Part shown: positions 43,028-50,742 of the stretch, piece after piece | How positions within the stretch are numbered: position 1 is the stretch's first letter | Layout: the number at the start of each line of letters is the position of its first letter | Source: Canibacter oris | GTDB taxonomy: Bacteria; Actinomycetota; Actinomycetes; Actinomycetales; Microbacteriaceae | Direction: 5' to 3' | DNA: 64,000 bases | Assembly: GCF_014197205.1 (NCBI RefSeq) | Contig: NZ_JACIFD010000014.1 | Coordinates: 1 to 64,000 of the forward strand | Notes under the pieces: model-generated | The model's database searches: none | What the model was told of the DNA's origin: nothing | The model's input: only the letters and a program-made list of their open reading frames with translations | Position numbers and translations under genes: made by a program

Positions 43028-43495
43028 TTATTTCACCGCCTTTAACCTCGTTCTCACATCCGTATTGTCAATAACAGGTTTCTGGTTTTGCTGGTTTTGT
43101 TTATGCTCGCTGATTTCGTCGTATGCGATGCGCCACCGGTGCCGCGTCAGTCCAGAAACTGATAGGCCGAGGTCTTCCTGCATGCGCACGACGACGCTTT
43201 TAGTTGAAGCGGGCGCGGCAGGCTGCACTGATTCGAGAAATGCGCGAACATATGCTGCAACTTGAAATTGCAAGTGTAGCTTTTCCCACATCACCGCTTG
43301 CGGACGCTTCCACAGTGTGCGCCATAGCGCGAGTTCACTTTTTTCTGCTTCGCCTAAAGGCCATTCTGGGGTGCGTCCCTTGCGTCCTTCCGCCGGGAGC
43401 GTGACCCATGTCGCGGAATCGTCTTTCCGGTCACGTCTTAAAGCGTTCGGGTCAGGAGCTGGACCACTACGAACGCGTGCACCGCCACGAGACAT
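43028..43495 (-). CDS. Terminase small subunit
   Basis: The 155-residue basic protein starts MSRGGARVRSGPAPDPNALRRDRKDD, a known start of actinophage small terminases, and contains WPLGEAEKSELALWRTLWKRPQA. It recognises the packaging site. Its position between HNH and TerL supports it. Confidence 0.85.
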   Translation of the reverse strand: MSRGGARVRSGPAPDPNALRRDRKDDSATWVTLPAEGRKGRTPEWPLGEAEKSELALWRTLWKRPQAVMWEKLHLQFQVAAYVRAFLESVQPAAPASTKSVVVRMQEDLGLSVSGLTRHRWRIAYDEISEHKQNQQNQKPVIDNTDVRTRLKAVK

Positions 43496-43666
43496 ACAAA
43501 ACCACCCCTAAAATTCCCGGTTTTCCTTTAAAACACTGGGCAAACCCGGAAACTTTTTGAACCTGACAAACCTTTTTTTGACCTCCCCGGCGGTACAGCC
43601 GGAAGGGTGTTTAGGGGGCTCCCCCCTCGGGTCCAAAAGAGTGTTTCAACATGCTGTCTCCCGTCG
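43496..43666. other. Intergenic region, candidate cos/packaging site
   Basis: Between the HNH and small terminase genes lie 171 non-coding bp with the short inverted repeat CCGGC-GGTACA-GCCGG (43587-43602) and GGGGG-CT-CCCCC (43614-43625). HNH nuclease next to terminase is associated with cos-type packaging in known phages, so a cos site may lie here. The exact cut cannot be read. Confidence 0.4.
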
Positions 43667-44023
43667 CTATTTTGTCAGCTGCCAGCCGCCAGGTTGTGCT
43701 TTCGCAGTCTCTTTCTTGTGACACGTTGCGCAAAGTCCACGACCGAACGATGGATCGTTGGGATTTAAACCATAGTCAACAAGTTCTTTACGCGAATATG
43801 GATAGTGGTCCGCCTCGGTAGCCTGCCTGGTTTCACAGATTACACATACCGTGTCACGTTCAAGTACCTGATTGCGGAAACCCTGGTGCCCTTTACCCCG
43901 GTACCCCCTTTGGGCTGCAGTACCGCGAGCACGGTCAGCAGCACGCCGATGTGTCTTGCACTGCGACCCCTCACTAGCAGGGTAGATGTTCGGGCAACCC
44001 GTAACAGAACAAACGCGCATCAT
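43667..44023 (-). CDS. HNH endonuclease
   Basis: The 118-residue protein has an N-terminal zinc-binding part (CSVTGCPN, CKTHRR) and the HNH core: VLERDTVCVICETRQATEADH, NPNDPSFGRGLCATCHKKETA. In many phages such a protein works with the terminase in DNA packaging. It is the first gene before the terminase pair on the late strand. Confidence 0.9.
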   Translation of the reverse strand: MMRVCSVTGCPNIYPASEGSQCKTHRRAADRARGTAAQRGYRGKGHQGFRNQVLERDTVCVICETRQATEADHYPYSRKELVDYGLNPNDPSFGRGLCATCHKKETAKAQPGGWQLTK

Positions 44024-44181
44024 GTCACCTGTCCTGTAAAACTAGAAAAAGCCCACACAACTGGCGGGCAGCGCCACCGCCAAGCCCCTCTATCCGGGGT
44101 ACAGCTGTAGCGCTATCATAATCATAAAGTGTGCAACTTTTATTTGCAAGGCAAAACGAGGGTGTGTCACCCAATAAAATC

Positions 44182-44487
44182 TCACGATGCAAAGCTTTCA
44201 CCCCCTGATTCAACCTCTGGCATTTTCCCGCCAGCACGAACCCACGCCCGCACAATCCGTTCACGCTCCGACTCTGTAATCTCATAACCAGCAGCGGCCC
44301 GCGGCAGCTCTCTAGATTTATCAACAAGCGCCTTATACTGGATCCAGCTTATAACGACCCAATGCTCTAGCCAGATACGACGGCGACTATCACGCCGGTG
44401 TTTCATCCCCTCACGAATCCACCGCCGCAGCGTATCCTCGCTCTTGTTAAACTGTATCGCCGCAGTGCGCAGCCCTATCAGGCGCAT
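44182..44487 (-). CDS. Small HTH (MerR-like/helix-turn-helix) phage protein
   Basis: The start at 44487 (MRLIGLRTAAIQFNKSEDTLRR) gives 101 residues; the longer frame to 44697 reads through the previous gene. The segment LRTAAIQFNKSEDTLRRWIREGM fits a DNA-binding helix-turn-helix that selects subsites by a MerR-like wing. It overlaps the upstream gene by 41 bp. It may be a late-gene regulator because it lies just upstream of HNH-terminase. Confidence 0.68.
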   Translation of the reverse strand: MRLIGLRTAAIQFNKSEDTLRRWIREGMKHRRDSRRRIWLEHWVVISWIQYKALVDKSRELPRAAAGYEITESERERIVRAWVRAGGKMPEVESGGESFAS

Positions 44488-45049
44488 AAAACAAACTCCA
44501 ATCAACCTCAAAAAACCAGCCACAACCAGTGCATGAAACCTCCGGCGCGTGACCTGCCGGCCAGCGGCACACAACCTCGTCACGTGCGCACAATGGACAA
44601 TGCCTGAGCTGATACGACTTCGCGGCATCGACCGGAAACAAACGCTCAAGCTCAACACAGGTTTGCTCAAAATCACGCAACAGCTGGTGGGTCTCAAAGA
44701 CTCCAGTCAAAGTGTCGAACCTGTCGTGCAGCAAATCAAAAACTGCTGGCACTGTCAGCCCCGGGTTTTGTGGCAACCGTAGCTTGTTACGGATCCAGAC
44801 GCCCCAGCCGAGGATAAGTTCTTCAACGGATTTCAGTGCGTCAAGTAAAACTACTGACACCGGCGGGCAACCCCCAGACACCAGCCGAGAGCCACCAACC
44901 TCGCCATGATTCGATGACGGTACTCTAGCCGCCACCAAAGTTTGATAACGGAATTCCAAATCGACGAGACGCCAGCTAAGCCGCCGGCGGCAAGACAGGC
45001 ACAGCTCGTTCAAGGTTTCACAACCACAGACCGCAACAACCTCAGACAC
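44447..45049 (-). CDS. Cys-rich phage protein, putative zinc finger
   Basis: The 200-residue protein has an N-terminal CGCETLNELCLSCRRRLSW motif and a C-terminal CPLCARDEVVCRW, then CTGCGWFFEVD, giving two possible zinc-binding knuckles. A helical middle lies between. The gene pair with the HTH protein is common in Microbacterium-type phages. Function unknown; a nucleic-acid-binding regulator is likely. Confidence 0.68.
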   Translation of the reverse strand: MSEVVAVCGCETLNELCLSCRRRLSWRLVDLEFRYQTLVAARVPSSNHGEVGGSRLVSGGCPPVSVVLLDALKSVEELILGWGVWIRNKLRLPQNPGLTVPAVFDLLHDRFDTLTGVFETHQLLRDFEQTCVELERLFPVDAAKSYQLRHCPLCARDEVVCRWPAGHAPEVSCTGCGWFFEVDWSLFYAPDRAAHCGDTV

Positions 45050-47168
45050 CTAGAAACTCCTCCCGCCGGACAGCCGGCCCCACGCTCACGCTCGCGCTCT
45101 CACGCGCGCACCCACCCTCACGCGCACGCGCGCGCACCCGCTCGCGCCACAGCCATGAAGACTTCATGAAACTTTCATGAAAGCCAAAATCCCGCTTAAA
45201 AACAGGCTTCCCGCCCTGCTCAGCGCCGCTGTTGTTTAGAACGGCTCCCACTCCTCCTGAGCTACCGTTTCCTGCTCTGCTGGGAACTGCGGCCGGCGAC
45301 TGTACTCCGCCCCCTGTGTAGCCGCTGCCGTAGTAGTTTCCGGCTCGACGCTGGACTCCTCGTCCGTCTCGTCCTGACTCATATCCGGCGCCGACAACGG
45401 CACCCGCACCGCGTGCGGATTTTCGCGCAGCATTTCGTAGCTGTAGCGCGCTGTGCGACACGGACCGCATGCTGCTTCTGTACCGTAAGGCTGATGCTTC
45501 GCACAAAACGGCGACGCCAGCACCTGCCGATTTTGTGAAGCTGGCGCCGGTGTACGTTTTGCTTGCTGCTGGTAGAACTCTGCTTGTAGTTTTTGTACTT
45601 GTTCGGGTGTCAGCTCGCCGGTTATGGGCGGCTGCGGATCTACCGGTGCAGTGTTTACTGCCACCGGTTCGGCGGTGACCTGTAAGCTTTCCGGCTCTGC
45701 TGCCTGCGAGGTTTGCTGCATGGCTGGCGCTGGTGGCGGCGTCTGCTTCGGTGCTGCCGCTGTTGTTGTCTGCTCTGTTGTTGGCGTCACTGGCGCCGCC
45801 GGCTGTGGCAGATTCTGCGGCGCCGCCAGCGGTGACGGCTTCGCATGCTGAACCGCTGGCCACGGCACCACCTGCGCTAACCATTCCCCGCCCGGCGCCT
45901 GATAGGCATGTAGCCAGCCGCTCTGTATCAGCTGCTGCAGGTGGCTCTGCAGCTCCTCCTCGTTCATATGCGGATCGTGGCGGTAAATCGTCGACAGTAT
46001 CAGGCGCAGGTCGAGCTTGCAGCGCCCCTCGTCGTCGACATGCATCCTCATTCCCGCTGCCGTGAACCTCACCGCTGGCGGCAGCGCTGCGAGCCGCTTT
46101 TCTGTGAAGTCGATACTCGGCAGCGACCTCTGCCGCCTCTGCTGCATGCTCGTCTACTCCTTGCAGATAAAGATTAAAAGCTAGATTGAATTCGTCAACA
46201 GACGCGACTTTGAAGCATTCGGTGAAGCCGCGGCCAAGCGGCAGCAGCTGCTGCGCCAGCTCGTCATTCTCACTATTGAACGCTGGCGGAAACACTTGAC
46301 GCAATAGGCTAAGCGCCGCCTGTTCCTGCTTCGCGATAGTGTCACGGTCTAAGAAAATCAGCTCCGCGCCGCGAGCTACCAACGATCGCCACCGTGAATT
46401 TTTGTAGGCGCGGCCGACTTTGATAATCCCGTGCTCCTCGAAATAAACCATGTAGGTCATTGCGACCGCTGGCATGGTGCCATTAACCTTTTCACGCGCA
46501 GCCTTGGGCACCGGCGCCACTGGTGCCGGCGTTTGCAACGGCACCGTTGCAGCCATAGCGGGTGGGATGGCGGCGGGCTGCTGTGGATCTACCGCCGGGC
46601 GCGGCAGCGTCTGCTCCGATGGTTGCGCAGATGGTTGCCATGGCGACACCGACGGCGCTGCTGGCGTAGGCGGTGCAGCCCATTCTGCCGGTACGACGGG
46701 TCCGGTTTCTGTCGGCTCGATGTAGTAGCCGTCGTCGTCAATTTCACCCGCGGCAAGCAGCTGCGCTTTAAGCCCCGCTTTATAGTCGTCGCTTGCGAAT
46801 GGTGAATCAAGAATCGGGTGACGGCGCCGCGCCGGCTCCGGCTTATTAGCAGCGAGAATAGGTGCACAAACCTCCCATGCCGGCATCTCAACAAGGTCAT
46901 AGTAAAACTGGCGCGCGTACTCTGGCACGGGTCGCGGCCACACGCCCCGCTTGGTTTCGACACCGTGGTCGCGCGCGAAAAGCCAGCGAGCGGTCAGCTC
47001 TTTCTGACAAATCTCAATCTCCCAGGCAGCATAAGTGCCTTTCTTCCATTCAGGCAGACCGGGATAGTCGAACAGCAGCGGCGGCTCGTTGTTCATGTTC
47101 TTGTAAAGGTGCGCGGTTTCCCAGCCCATGAGAGGAATATCAGCTGTCACGGTTGTCTCCTTCCTCAT
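45042..47168 (-). CDS. T5orf172/GIY-YIG-like protein with a long overprinted C-terminal extension
   Basis: Residues 1-350 look real: a Pro-rich linker at about 160-235 and a T5orf172-type (GIY-YIG superfamily) segment with MVYFEEHGIIKVGRAYKNSRW (landmarks YFEEHGIIKVGR). After about residue 345 the frame stays open for more than 350 codons across the next gene in another frame, with Ala/Gly/Arg/Ser-rich text. No stop occurs, so ribosomes should produce 708 residues unless the frame is shifted. Either the natural stop has been lost or the extension is tolerated. Confidence 0.6.
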   Translation of the reverse strand: MRKETTVTADIPLMGWETAHLYKNMNNEPPLLFDYPGLPEWKKGTYAAWEIEICQKELTARWLFARDHGVETKRGVWPRPVPEYARQFYYDLVEMPAWEVCAPILAANKPEPARRRHPILDSPFASDDYKAGLKAQLLAAGEIDDDGYYIEPTETGPVVPAEWAAPPTPAAPSVSPWQPSAQPSEQTLPRPAVDPQQPAAIPPAMAATVPLQTPAPVAPVPKAAREKVNGTMPAVAMTYMVYFEEHGIIKVGRAYKNSRWRSLVARGAELIFLDRDTIAKQEQAALSLLRQVFPPAFNSENDELAQQLLPLGRGFTECFKVASVDEFNLAFNLYLQGVDEHAAEAAEVAAEYRLHRKAARSAAASGEVHGSGNEDACRRRGALQARPAPDTVDDLPPRSAYERGGAAEPPAAADTERLATCLSGAGRGMVSAGGAVASGSACEAVTAGGAAESATAGGASDANNRADNNSGSTEADAATSASHAANLAGSRAGKLTGHRRTGGSKHCTGRSAAAHNRRADTRTSTKTTSRVLPAASKTYTGASFTKSAGAGVAVLCEASALRYRSSMRSVSHSALQLRNAARKSARGAGAVVGAGYESGRDGRGVQRRAGNYYGSGYTGGGVQSPAAVPSRAGNGSSGGVGAVLNNSGAEQGGKPVFKRDFGFHESFMKSSWLWRERVRARAREGGCARESASVSVGPAVRREEFLGV
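45236..46147 (-). CDS. Putative phage replication initiator (winged-helix N-terminus)
   Basis: The 303-residue protein begins after AAGGAG at 9-bp spacing. Residues about 15-95 follow the common phage replication-module pattern: RFTAAGMRMHVDDEGR, then EEELQSHLQQLIQSGWL, HAYQAPGGEWLAQVVPW. A long Pro/Gln/Thr-rich linker follows, with a Cys pair (FCAKHQPYG, CGPCRTARYS). It lies entirely inside the open frame of the gene starting at 47168 but in a different frame. Confidence 0.7.
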   Translation of the reverse strand: MQQRRQRSLPSIDFTEKRLAALPPAVRFTAAGMRMHVDDEGRCKLDLRLILSTIYRHDPHMNEEELQSHLQQLIQSGWLHAYQAPGGEWLAQVVPWPAVQHAKPSPLAAPQNLPQPAAPVTPTTEQTTTAAAPKQTPPPAPAMQQTSQAAEPESLQVTAEPVAVNTAPVDPQPPITGELTPEQVQKLQAEFYQQQAKRTPAPASQNRQVLASPFCAKHQPYGTEAACGPCRTARYSYEMLRENPHAVRVPLSAPDMSQDETDEESSVEPETTTAAATQGAEYSRRPQFPAEQETVAQEEWEPF

Positions 47169-47433
47169 TTTCTAGCGCTTGCCAGACACAGTGCAGCAGG
47201 TGACACTTGCAGCCTTTTGCAGGAATCACAGGCGTGTCTAGGAACTGCTGCAGTTCGCGATATTTGTTCAGTTCGTTAGCCGCGATAGTCAATACGGCTT
47301 GCAGGTCGCAACTGTTAAGCACCTTGGCTACAGAGACAGCGTCATATTTTTCGATTGCTGCCGCAAGCACGCTCAAATCGCGGATAGCGCGCTTCTGCCG
47401 CGGATCCGTCATATCAACTACTGCAACAGGCAT
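47140..47433 (-). CDS. Small early phage protein
   Basis: The 97-residue protein has a helical middle (AAAIEKYDAVSVAKVLNS) and a C-terminal KGCKCHLLHCVW motif with three Cys and one His, a possible metal site. It overlaps the next gene by 29 bp and lies in the early cluster. Function unknown. Confidence 0.58.
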   Translation of the reverse strand: MPVAVVDMTDPRQKRAIRDLSVLAAAIEKYDAVSVAKVLNSCDLQAVLTIAANELNKYRELQQFLDTPVIPAKGCKCHLLHCVWQALENEEGDNRDS

Positions 47434-47435
47434 CG

Positions 47436-47993
47436 CTAAAGTCCTAACAGTACGTGATTATCTGACCGGCTAAAACGGCTGTAACGCGCCTGCCGAGCTT
47501 CATCAAGTTCACGCTGCAGCTCTGTAAGACCCACTGACGCGCGAATTACCGCAGGTATTTTTGAACTAAGCATGAAACGCGGCCAGTTATCAGCAGCGGT
47601 GCGGCACACGTGCAGAAACGCTTCGGCCTTACTTTTTAGATCAGCCGCCGCATACACGCCGACTACACCGGCCGCTGTCGCATAACTCCAAAAGGTCTCT
47701 AGCATGCCGTCCGCTAGATGCCGGTAATAGTCCGCAGGATAAGCGCTAAGAGCGTCCGCGGGTAGGCTTAGTGCGGCCGTAAGGTCTTCGACGCTGTATG
47801 ACACCACAGAACGGCTGTATCCGACACGCACGCGGCGTGCGGCGGCACCGAAATACACCGGCAAAACATGATGAACGTCATCATACGCGTATGGCAGCAG
47901 CTCGGCACCTGCCGGTGCAGGCTGCAGCTGCTGCGGCTGCGGATCCACGGGCGCAGCGAAAATATCAAAAACAGGAGCGGTCAGAGTGCTCAT
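47436..47993 (-). CDS. Hypothetical early phage protein
   Basis: The start at 47993 overlaps the upstream stop (ATGA) and fits coupling. The 185-residue product has a Pro/Gln/Ala-rich N-terminus and a helical domain (VEDLTAALSLPADALSAYPA, YRHLADGMLETFWSYATA). No family is recognised. Confidence 0.6.
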   Translation of the reverse strand: MSTLTAPVFDIFAAPVDPQPQQLQPAPAGAELLPYAYDDVHHVLPVYFGAAARRVRVGYSRSVVSYSVEDLTAALSLPADALSAYPADYYRHLADGMLETFWSYATAAGVVGVYAAADLKSKAEAFLHVCRTAADNWPRFMLSSKIPAVIRASVGLTELQRELDEARQARYSRFSRSDNHVLLGL

Positions 47994-48226
47994 ACCAGCA
48001 CCGCCTGCCGTTCGCGCAACGCTAGCTCGCACTCGATACGCTGCAAACGACCAGCAACAGCATCTAGCTCTGTGCGAATCTGCGACAGCATCCGCTTAGA
48101 AGCAGAATACTTCACCGTGTCACGTTCAATGCGGCGTAGATCCGTATAGCGTTCCTGCAGCTCCTGCAGTTCAGCAGATAGCGCTTCGTTGTCGTAATGT
48201 TCAAGAAATTCGTTAAGCTTTTGCAT
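47990..48226 (-). CDS. Small coiled-coil early protein
   Basis: The start at 48226 has an AAGGAAAG site. The product of 78 residues is one long coiled coil (LQELQERYTDLRRIERDTV and RTELDAVAGRLQRIECEL). Function unknown. Confidence 0.6.
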   Translation of the reverse strand: MQKLNEFLEHYDNEALSAELQELQERYTDLRRIERDTVKYSASKRMLSQIRTELDAVAGRLQRIECELALRERQAVLV

Positions 48227-48452
48227 TTTCGTATGGGCTTTCCTTAAAACCTGCAATGATGATTCGCCGTTCTGCCGCGGCTGGCGCGTTCACGCACTGA
48301 TTGTTTCCGCCATTGTTCGTGAATGGGTTGGCGCACCTGCCGCAGCGGTGCGGCCGCTGTGGGTCCAACACCGGGCGCGGTACCGGCTCCACCGTTCGGC
48401 TGTCACCCGGCTTCACCGGTACGCTCCTGGGCTGGCCCCCGCCTGGTCTCAC
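48213..48452 (-). CDS. Small protein with a Cys pair (doubtful)
   Basis: The frame of 79 codons encodes HRCGRCANPFTNN, a possible half zinc knuckle, within otherwise low-information sequence. It overlaps both neighbours. The coupling fits an operon, but coding is uncertain. Confidence 0.35.
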   Translation of the reverse strand: MRPGGGQPRSVPVKPGDSRTVEPVPRPVLDPQRPHRCGRCANPFTNNGGNNQCVNAPAAAERRIIIAGFKESPYENAKA

Positions 48453-48591
48453 GCGGCAACACTCCCAGTCCGACAGTCATGAACAAGAGCGCGGCAACCG
48501 TCGCACCGTTCGGCTGTAGCACGCTATCGAAAGCATCAAACAGTAGAAAAAGCATAGCGAGCAGAAACCAGAAACCACTTTTATGTAACAT
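48403..48591 (-). CDS. Small two-helix membrane protein
   Basis: The start at 48591 gives 62 residues with two hydrophobic segments (FWFLLAMLFLLFDAF and VAALLFMTVGLGVL). It lies downstream of the plus-strand gene at 48632 and may be expressed early. Function unknown. Confidence 0.5.
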   Translation of the reverse strand: MLHKSGFWFLLAMLFLLFDAFDSVLQPNGATVAALLFMTVGLGVLPRETRRGPAQERTGEAG

Positions 48592-48592
48592 T

Positions 48593-49309
48593 TCACACAC
48601 CACTTTCGGGGGCTTCATTAGAATCTGTTTTATGATTTTTGAAGAATTTGCGAAGCTTACTTTTAGTGCTTTTCTCGGCGGTGGAATCGCACTTTTCGGT
48701 AGCTTCCTGTGGCACAAATTCACCGAACGTCAAAAACTCGCAGACTGGACCGTCACCGCGGTTTTCGATGACAATCATGCAGCTTACGGATACAGTTTTG
48801 TTATAAAGAATGTTGGTGAAGCTGCGGCTAAAAATGTGACGGTAGAATCCGTCCATGGTGAGCGTCTTCACGTCCACAAATCGACGCCCACGGGATTCGT
48901 GAGACCCGGCGACATCCTCTTTGCTAGCACCGAAGTACCTGTAAGCAGCGTCTTCGTCATCAGATGGGAGAGGGACCGGGGGCCACGTCAAAGTCGCGTC
49001 CAAAATGCGATTCGCTGTGCAGAATTGAACGTCACCAACATTCGCATTGTCCCTGGCAGCACGCTCCGCAGCAGCTAACTCGTGTTTCTTGTCAATCCAA
49101 AGCCCACACAAGCTAACTGGTTTACTGTTGCCTGCAGTAGGCTGTCGAACACCAGGCAGGGCGACAGAAACCCTGCCCGGTGCCGACAGCGGCCGGGTAG
49201 CAGGCGAAACGCCCCGACCGTTTCCTCCACAAGTCGTGGCTGCGGTGGAGAAACCCGCAGCAGCAGCTGGTGAAGAAATTTCAGAAACAGTAGTAGCTTT
49301 CATATTCAC
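48593..49309 (-). CDS. Alternative antisense frame opposite the plus-strand gene (doubtful)
   Basis: The frame of 238 codons begins at an ATGA overlap with the preceding gene, which favours at least a real N-terminal part. Most of it, however, is antisense to the plus-strand gene at 48632-49078, which has more protein-like sequence. Either this gene was interrupted by the cargo gene or it is chance. I give it low weight. Confidence 0.28.
   Translation of the reverse strand: MNMKATTVSEISSPAAAAGFSTAATTCGGNGRGVSPATRPLSAPGRVSVALPGVRQPTAGNSKPVSLCGLWIDKKHELAAAERAARDNANVGDVQFCTANRILDATLTWPPVPLPSDDEDAAYRYFGASKEDVAGSHESRGRRFVDVKTLTMDGFYRHIFSRSFTNILYNKTVSVSCMIVIENRGDGPVCEFLTFGEFVPQEATEKCDSTAEKSTKSKLRKFFKNHKTDSNEAPESGV
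48632..49078 (+). CDS. Plus-strand cargo gene: membrane-anchored protein
   Basis: The 148-residue product starts MIFEEFAKLTFSAFLGGG, with one N-terminal helix (AFLGGGIALFGSFLW) and a beta-rich soluble domain (YGYSFVIKNVGEAAAKNVTV, then VHKSTPTGFVRPGDI). The VKNxGxxxAxNV pattern is typical of Ig-like extracytoplasmic domains. It runs against all neighbours, as phage cargo (moron) genes do. No ribosome site is obvious. Function unknown. Confidence 0.58.
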   Translation: MIFEEFAKLTFSAFLGGGIALFGSFLWHKFTERQKLADWTVTAVFDDNHAAYGYSFVIKNVGEAAAKNVTVESVHGERLHVHKSTPTGFVRPGDILFASTEVPVSSVFVIRWERDRGPRQSRVQNAIRCAELNVTNIRIVPGSTLRSS

Positions 49310-49509
49310 TGTTTGCTTCCTTCCATAGGCGCAATGGTTGTGACGATAGGAGAGTCAAAACCCGAGCTGTAAGGAACAGAGAAACTGTTGACCGCCGCAG
49401 CGAATAAAACCCAAGTGGTGATGTTGCTAGCCAGCAAAAACCAGATAACTATATGCTGTGCTATGAGCAGCCAGCGATAACGGGCAGCGGTGTGGTCGCA
49501 ATGTTTCAC
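49306..49509 (-). CDS. Small membrane protein
   Basis: The 67-residue product has a long hydrophobic stretch (WLLIAQHIVIWFLLASNITT and VLFAAAV). It follows GTTGCTCC-type intergenic sequence with a weak ribosome site. It is part of the minus-strand early cluster. Function unknown. Confidence 0.5.
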   Translation of the reverse strand: MKHCDHTAARYRWLLIAQHIVIWFLLASNITTWVLFAAAVNSFSVPYSSGFDSPIVTTIAPMEGSKQ

Positions 49510-49526
49510 AGTTGCTCCTAATATGC

Positions 49527-49982
49527 TTAAACTTGCTCTGTACCTGATGGCAGCTGCGGATCAGCGAGGCAGGTGAAGTCGAAGCCTACCGCGCGCATAT
49601 CTTCGTCAAAACGTTCTAGGTCTTCACAACTCTCCGCGATTTTCATCTCCAACTTGAGCCGCGAACTAAAATGCTTGCGATAGCCGAGGTTGATTTTGTT
49701 TAGATCAACACCGTAATAGGCGGCTGCAAGGCAGGTTGATTCACGCCGGTGACGGTGGCAGGCGACACCGGCGCGGCTAGCCGCGAGCACGAGGAAATCA
49801 ATAAATTCTTGTACTAATTTTTTCTCTTCCGCCGTCAAAGCGTGCTTTTGCAGCAGATCCATATATTCCTGCACAGTGATGTCTAAAAGCTGCAGCTGTT
49901 CTCTATCAGTGAGCGCGGCTTCCGCTTTACGGTTACTGATGTCGAAAGCTAAGATTCGCTGGTCTGTAAGGTCGATAGCCAT
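49527..49982 (-). CDS. Hypothetical early phage protein
   Basis: The 151-residue acidic, helix-rich product (REQLQLLDITVQEYMDLLQK) ends in CLADPQLPSG. It starts one base inside the preceding stop (ATG at 49982), so it is coupled to the gene before it. No family recognised. Confidence 0.6.
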   Translation of the reverse strand: MAIDLTDQRILAFDISNRKAEAALTDREQLQLLDITVQEYMDLLQKHALTAEEKKLVQEFIDFLVLAASRAGVACHRHRRESTCLAAAYYGVDLNKINLGYRKHFSSRLKLEMKIAESCEDLERFDEDMRAVGFDFTCLADPQLPSGTEQV

Positions 49983-50260
49983 TAGTCGTTTTCCTCCAGT
50001 TGATTTGGGGTTTCGAGACGCTGCATTTCTGCCTCGGCAGCGGTTTTCAGTGCGAGAGCATGAGAAGATATTTCCTGCGCGATGTCGTAAACGGTCTGTG
50101 CGAGTTCGACCATGCGATGCGCAGGTAGAAAGCCAAGCCGTTTACGGTTTAGCGCCGACTCGTAGCTGAATCGGGTTTTAAGTCTGGCAACCGCTGTAAG
50201 AATTAGCGTTGCGGCGCCAACCATTTCTCGCTGATGATGCAGTTTGTGATAATCAGTCAT
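49982..50260 (-). CDS. Hypothetical early phage protein
   Basis: The 92-residue helical product (MVGAATLILTAVARLKTRFS, then HALALKTAAEAEMQRL) overlaps the neighbours by 8 and 1 bp. It lies in the middle of a coupled early cluster. Function unknown. Confidence 0.6.
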   Translation of the reverse strand: MTDYHKLHHQREMVGAATLILTAVARLKTRFSYESALNRKRLGFLPAHRMVELAQTVYDIAQEISSHALALKTAAEAEMQRLETPNQLEEND

Positions 50261-50519
50261 TGTTCAATTCCTGTTGTTTCATGTAGTTCTGTTGTAGATT
50301 TAAAACCGCCGTTCGCTGAAAGCGGTTTCTAGCCTTGTCTTTGCTTGCCGCTGTTGCCGGTATCTGGGAGGGCTGGTTTTCTCGGTGGGCAGCGAAATCC
50401 CTGTCGACCAGGCAGGTGATGTGGACGAAAATTTTACTGTCGCGGTAGTACTCTTGACCCACAATAAAAACAGCTTCGGCAGTGCTAATCGTTTTAAGCG
50501 CTAGTTTTTTGTGGTTCAT
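50253..50519 (-). CDS. Early phage protein, paralog of the gene at 51482
   Basis: The start at 50519 (MNHKKLALKTISTAEAVF) is chosen because the paralog begins the same way. The first 40 residues match 51482 closely: LA-KTIS-AE-V, GQEYYR, FVH-TC-VD--FA. The C-terminal halves differ. The pair suggests duplication of an early gene with swapping of the second half. Function unknown. Confidence 0.6.
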   Translation of the reverse strand: MNHKKLALKTISTAEAVFIVGQEYYRDSKIFVHITCLVDRDFAAHRENQPSQIPATAASKDKARNRFQRTAVLNLQQNYMKQQELNND

Positions 50520-50706
50520 TTTTGCTACCTCGTTTCCGGGTGTTGATAAACGCTCGCACTTCGGCGGGGTCATATTTGACACAGCTTTTTGAAATACGAA
50601 CATACGCGGGGCCTTTGCCCTGGCTGCGCCAGTTTGCGAGAGTTTGACGTTCTACGCCGAGCATGAGCGCCGCGTGATTAGTAGAGATTAGATTTTTATC
50701 GCTCAC
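50494..50706 (-). CDS. Helix-turn-helix (AlpA/excisionase-like) protein
   Basis: The 70-residue product has the HTH_17-type pattern: LISTNHAALMLGVERQTLANW, then GKGPAYVRISKSCVKYDPAEV and a basic tail. Such proteins act as excisionases or transcription regulators. It starts directly beside the divergent cargo gene at 50743. Confidence 0.82.
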   Translation of the reverse strand: MSDKNLISTNHAALMLGVERQTLANWRSQGKGPAYVRISKSCVKYDPAEVRAFINTRKRGSKNEPQKTSA

Positions 50707-50742
50707 AGTGCACCTCCTGTCTGAGCTTGAGATAATGAGAAA

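Noticed and set aside
44025-44327. A 100-codon frame between HNH and the HTH gene
   Set aside because: It overlaps the better HTH gene in another frame, has no ribosome site and no domain.
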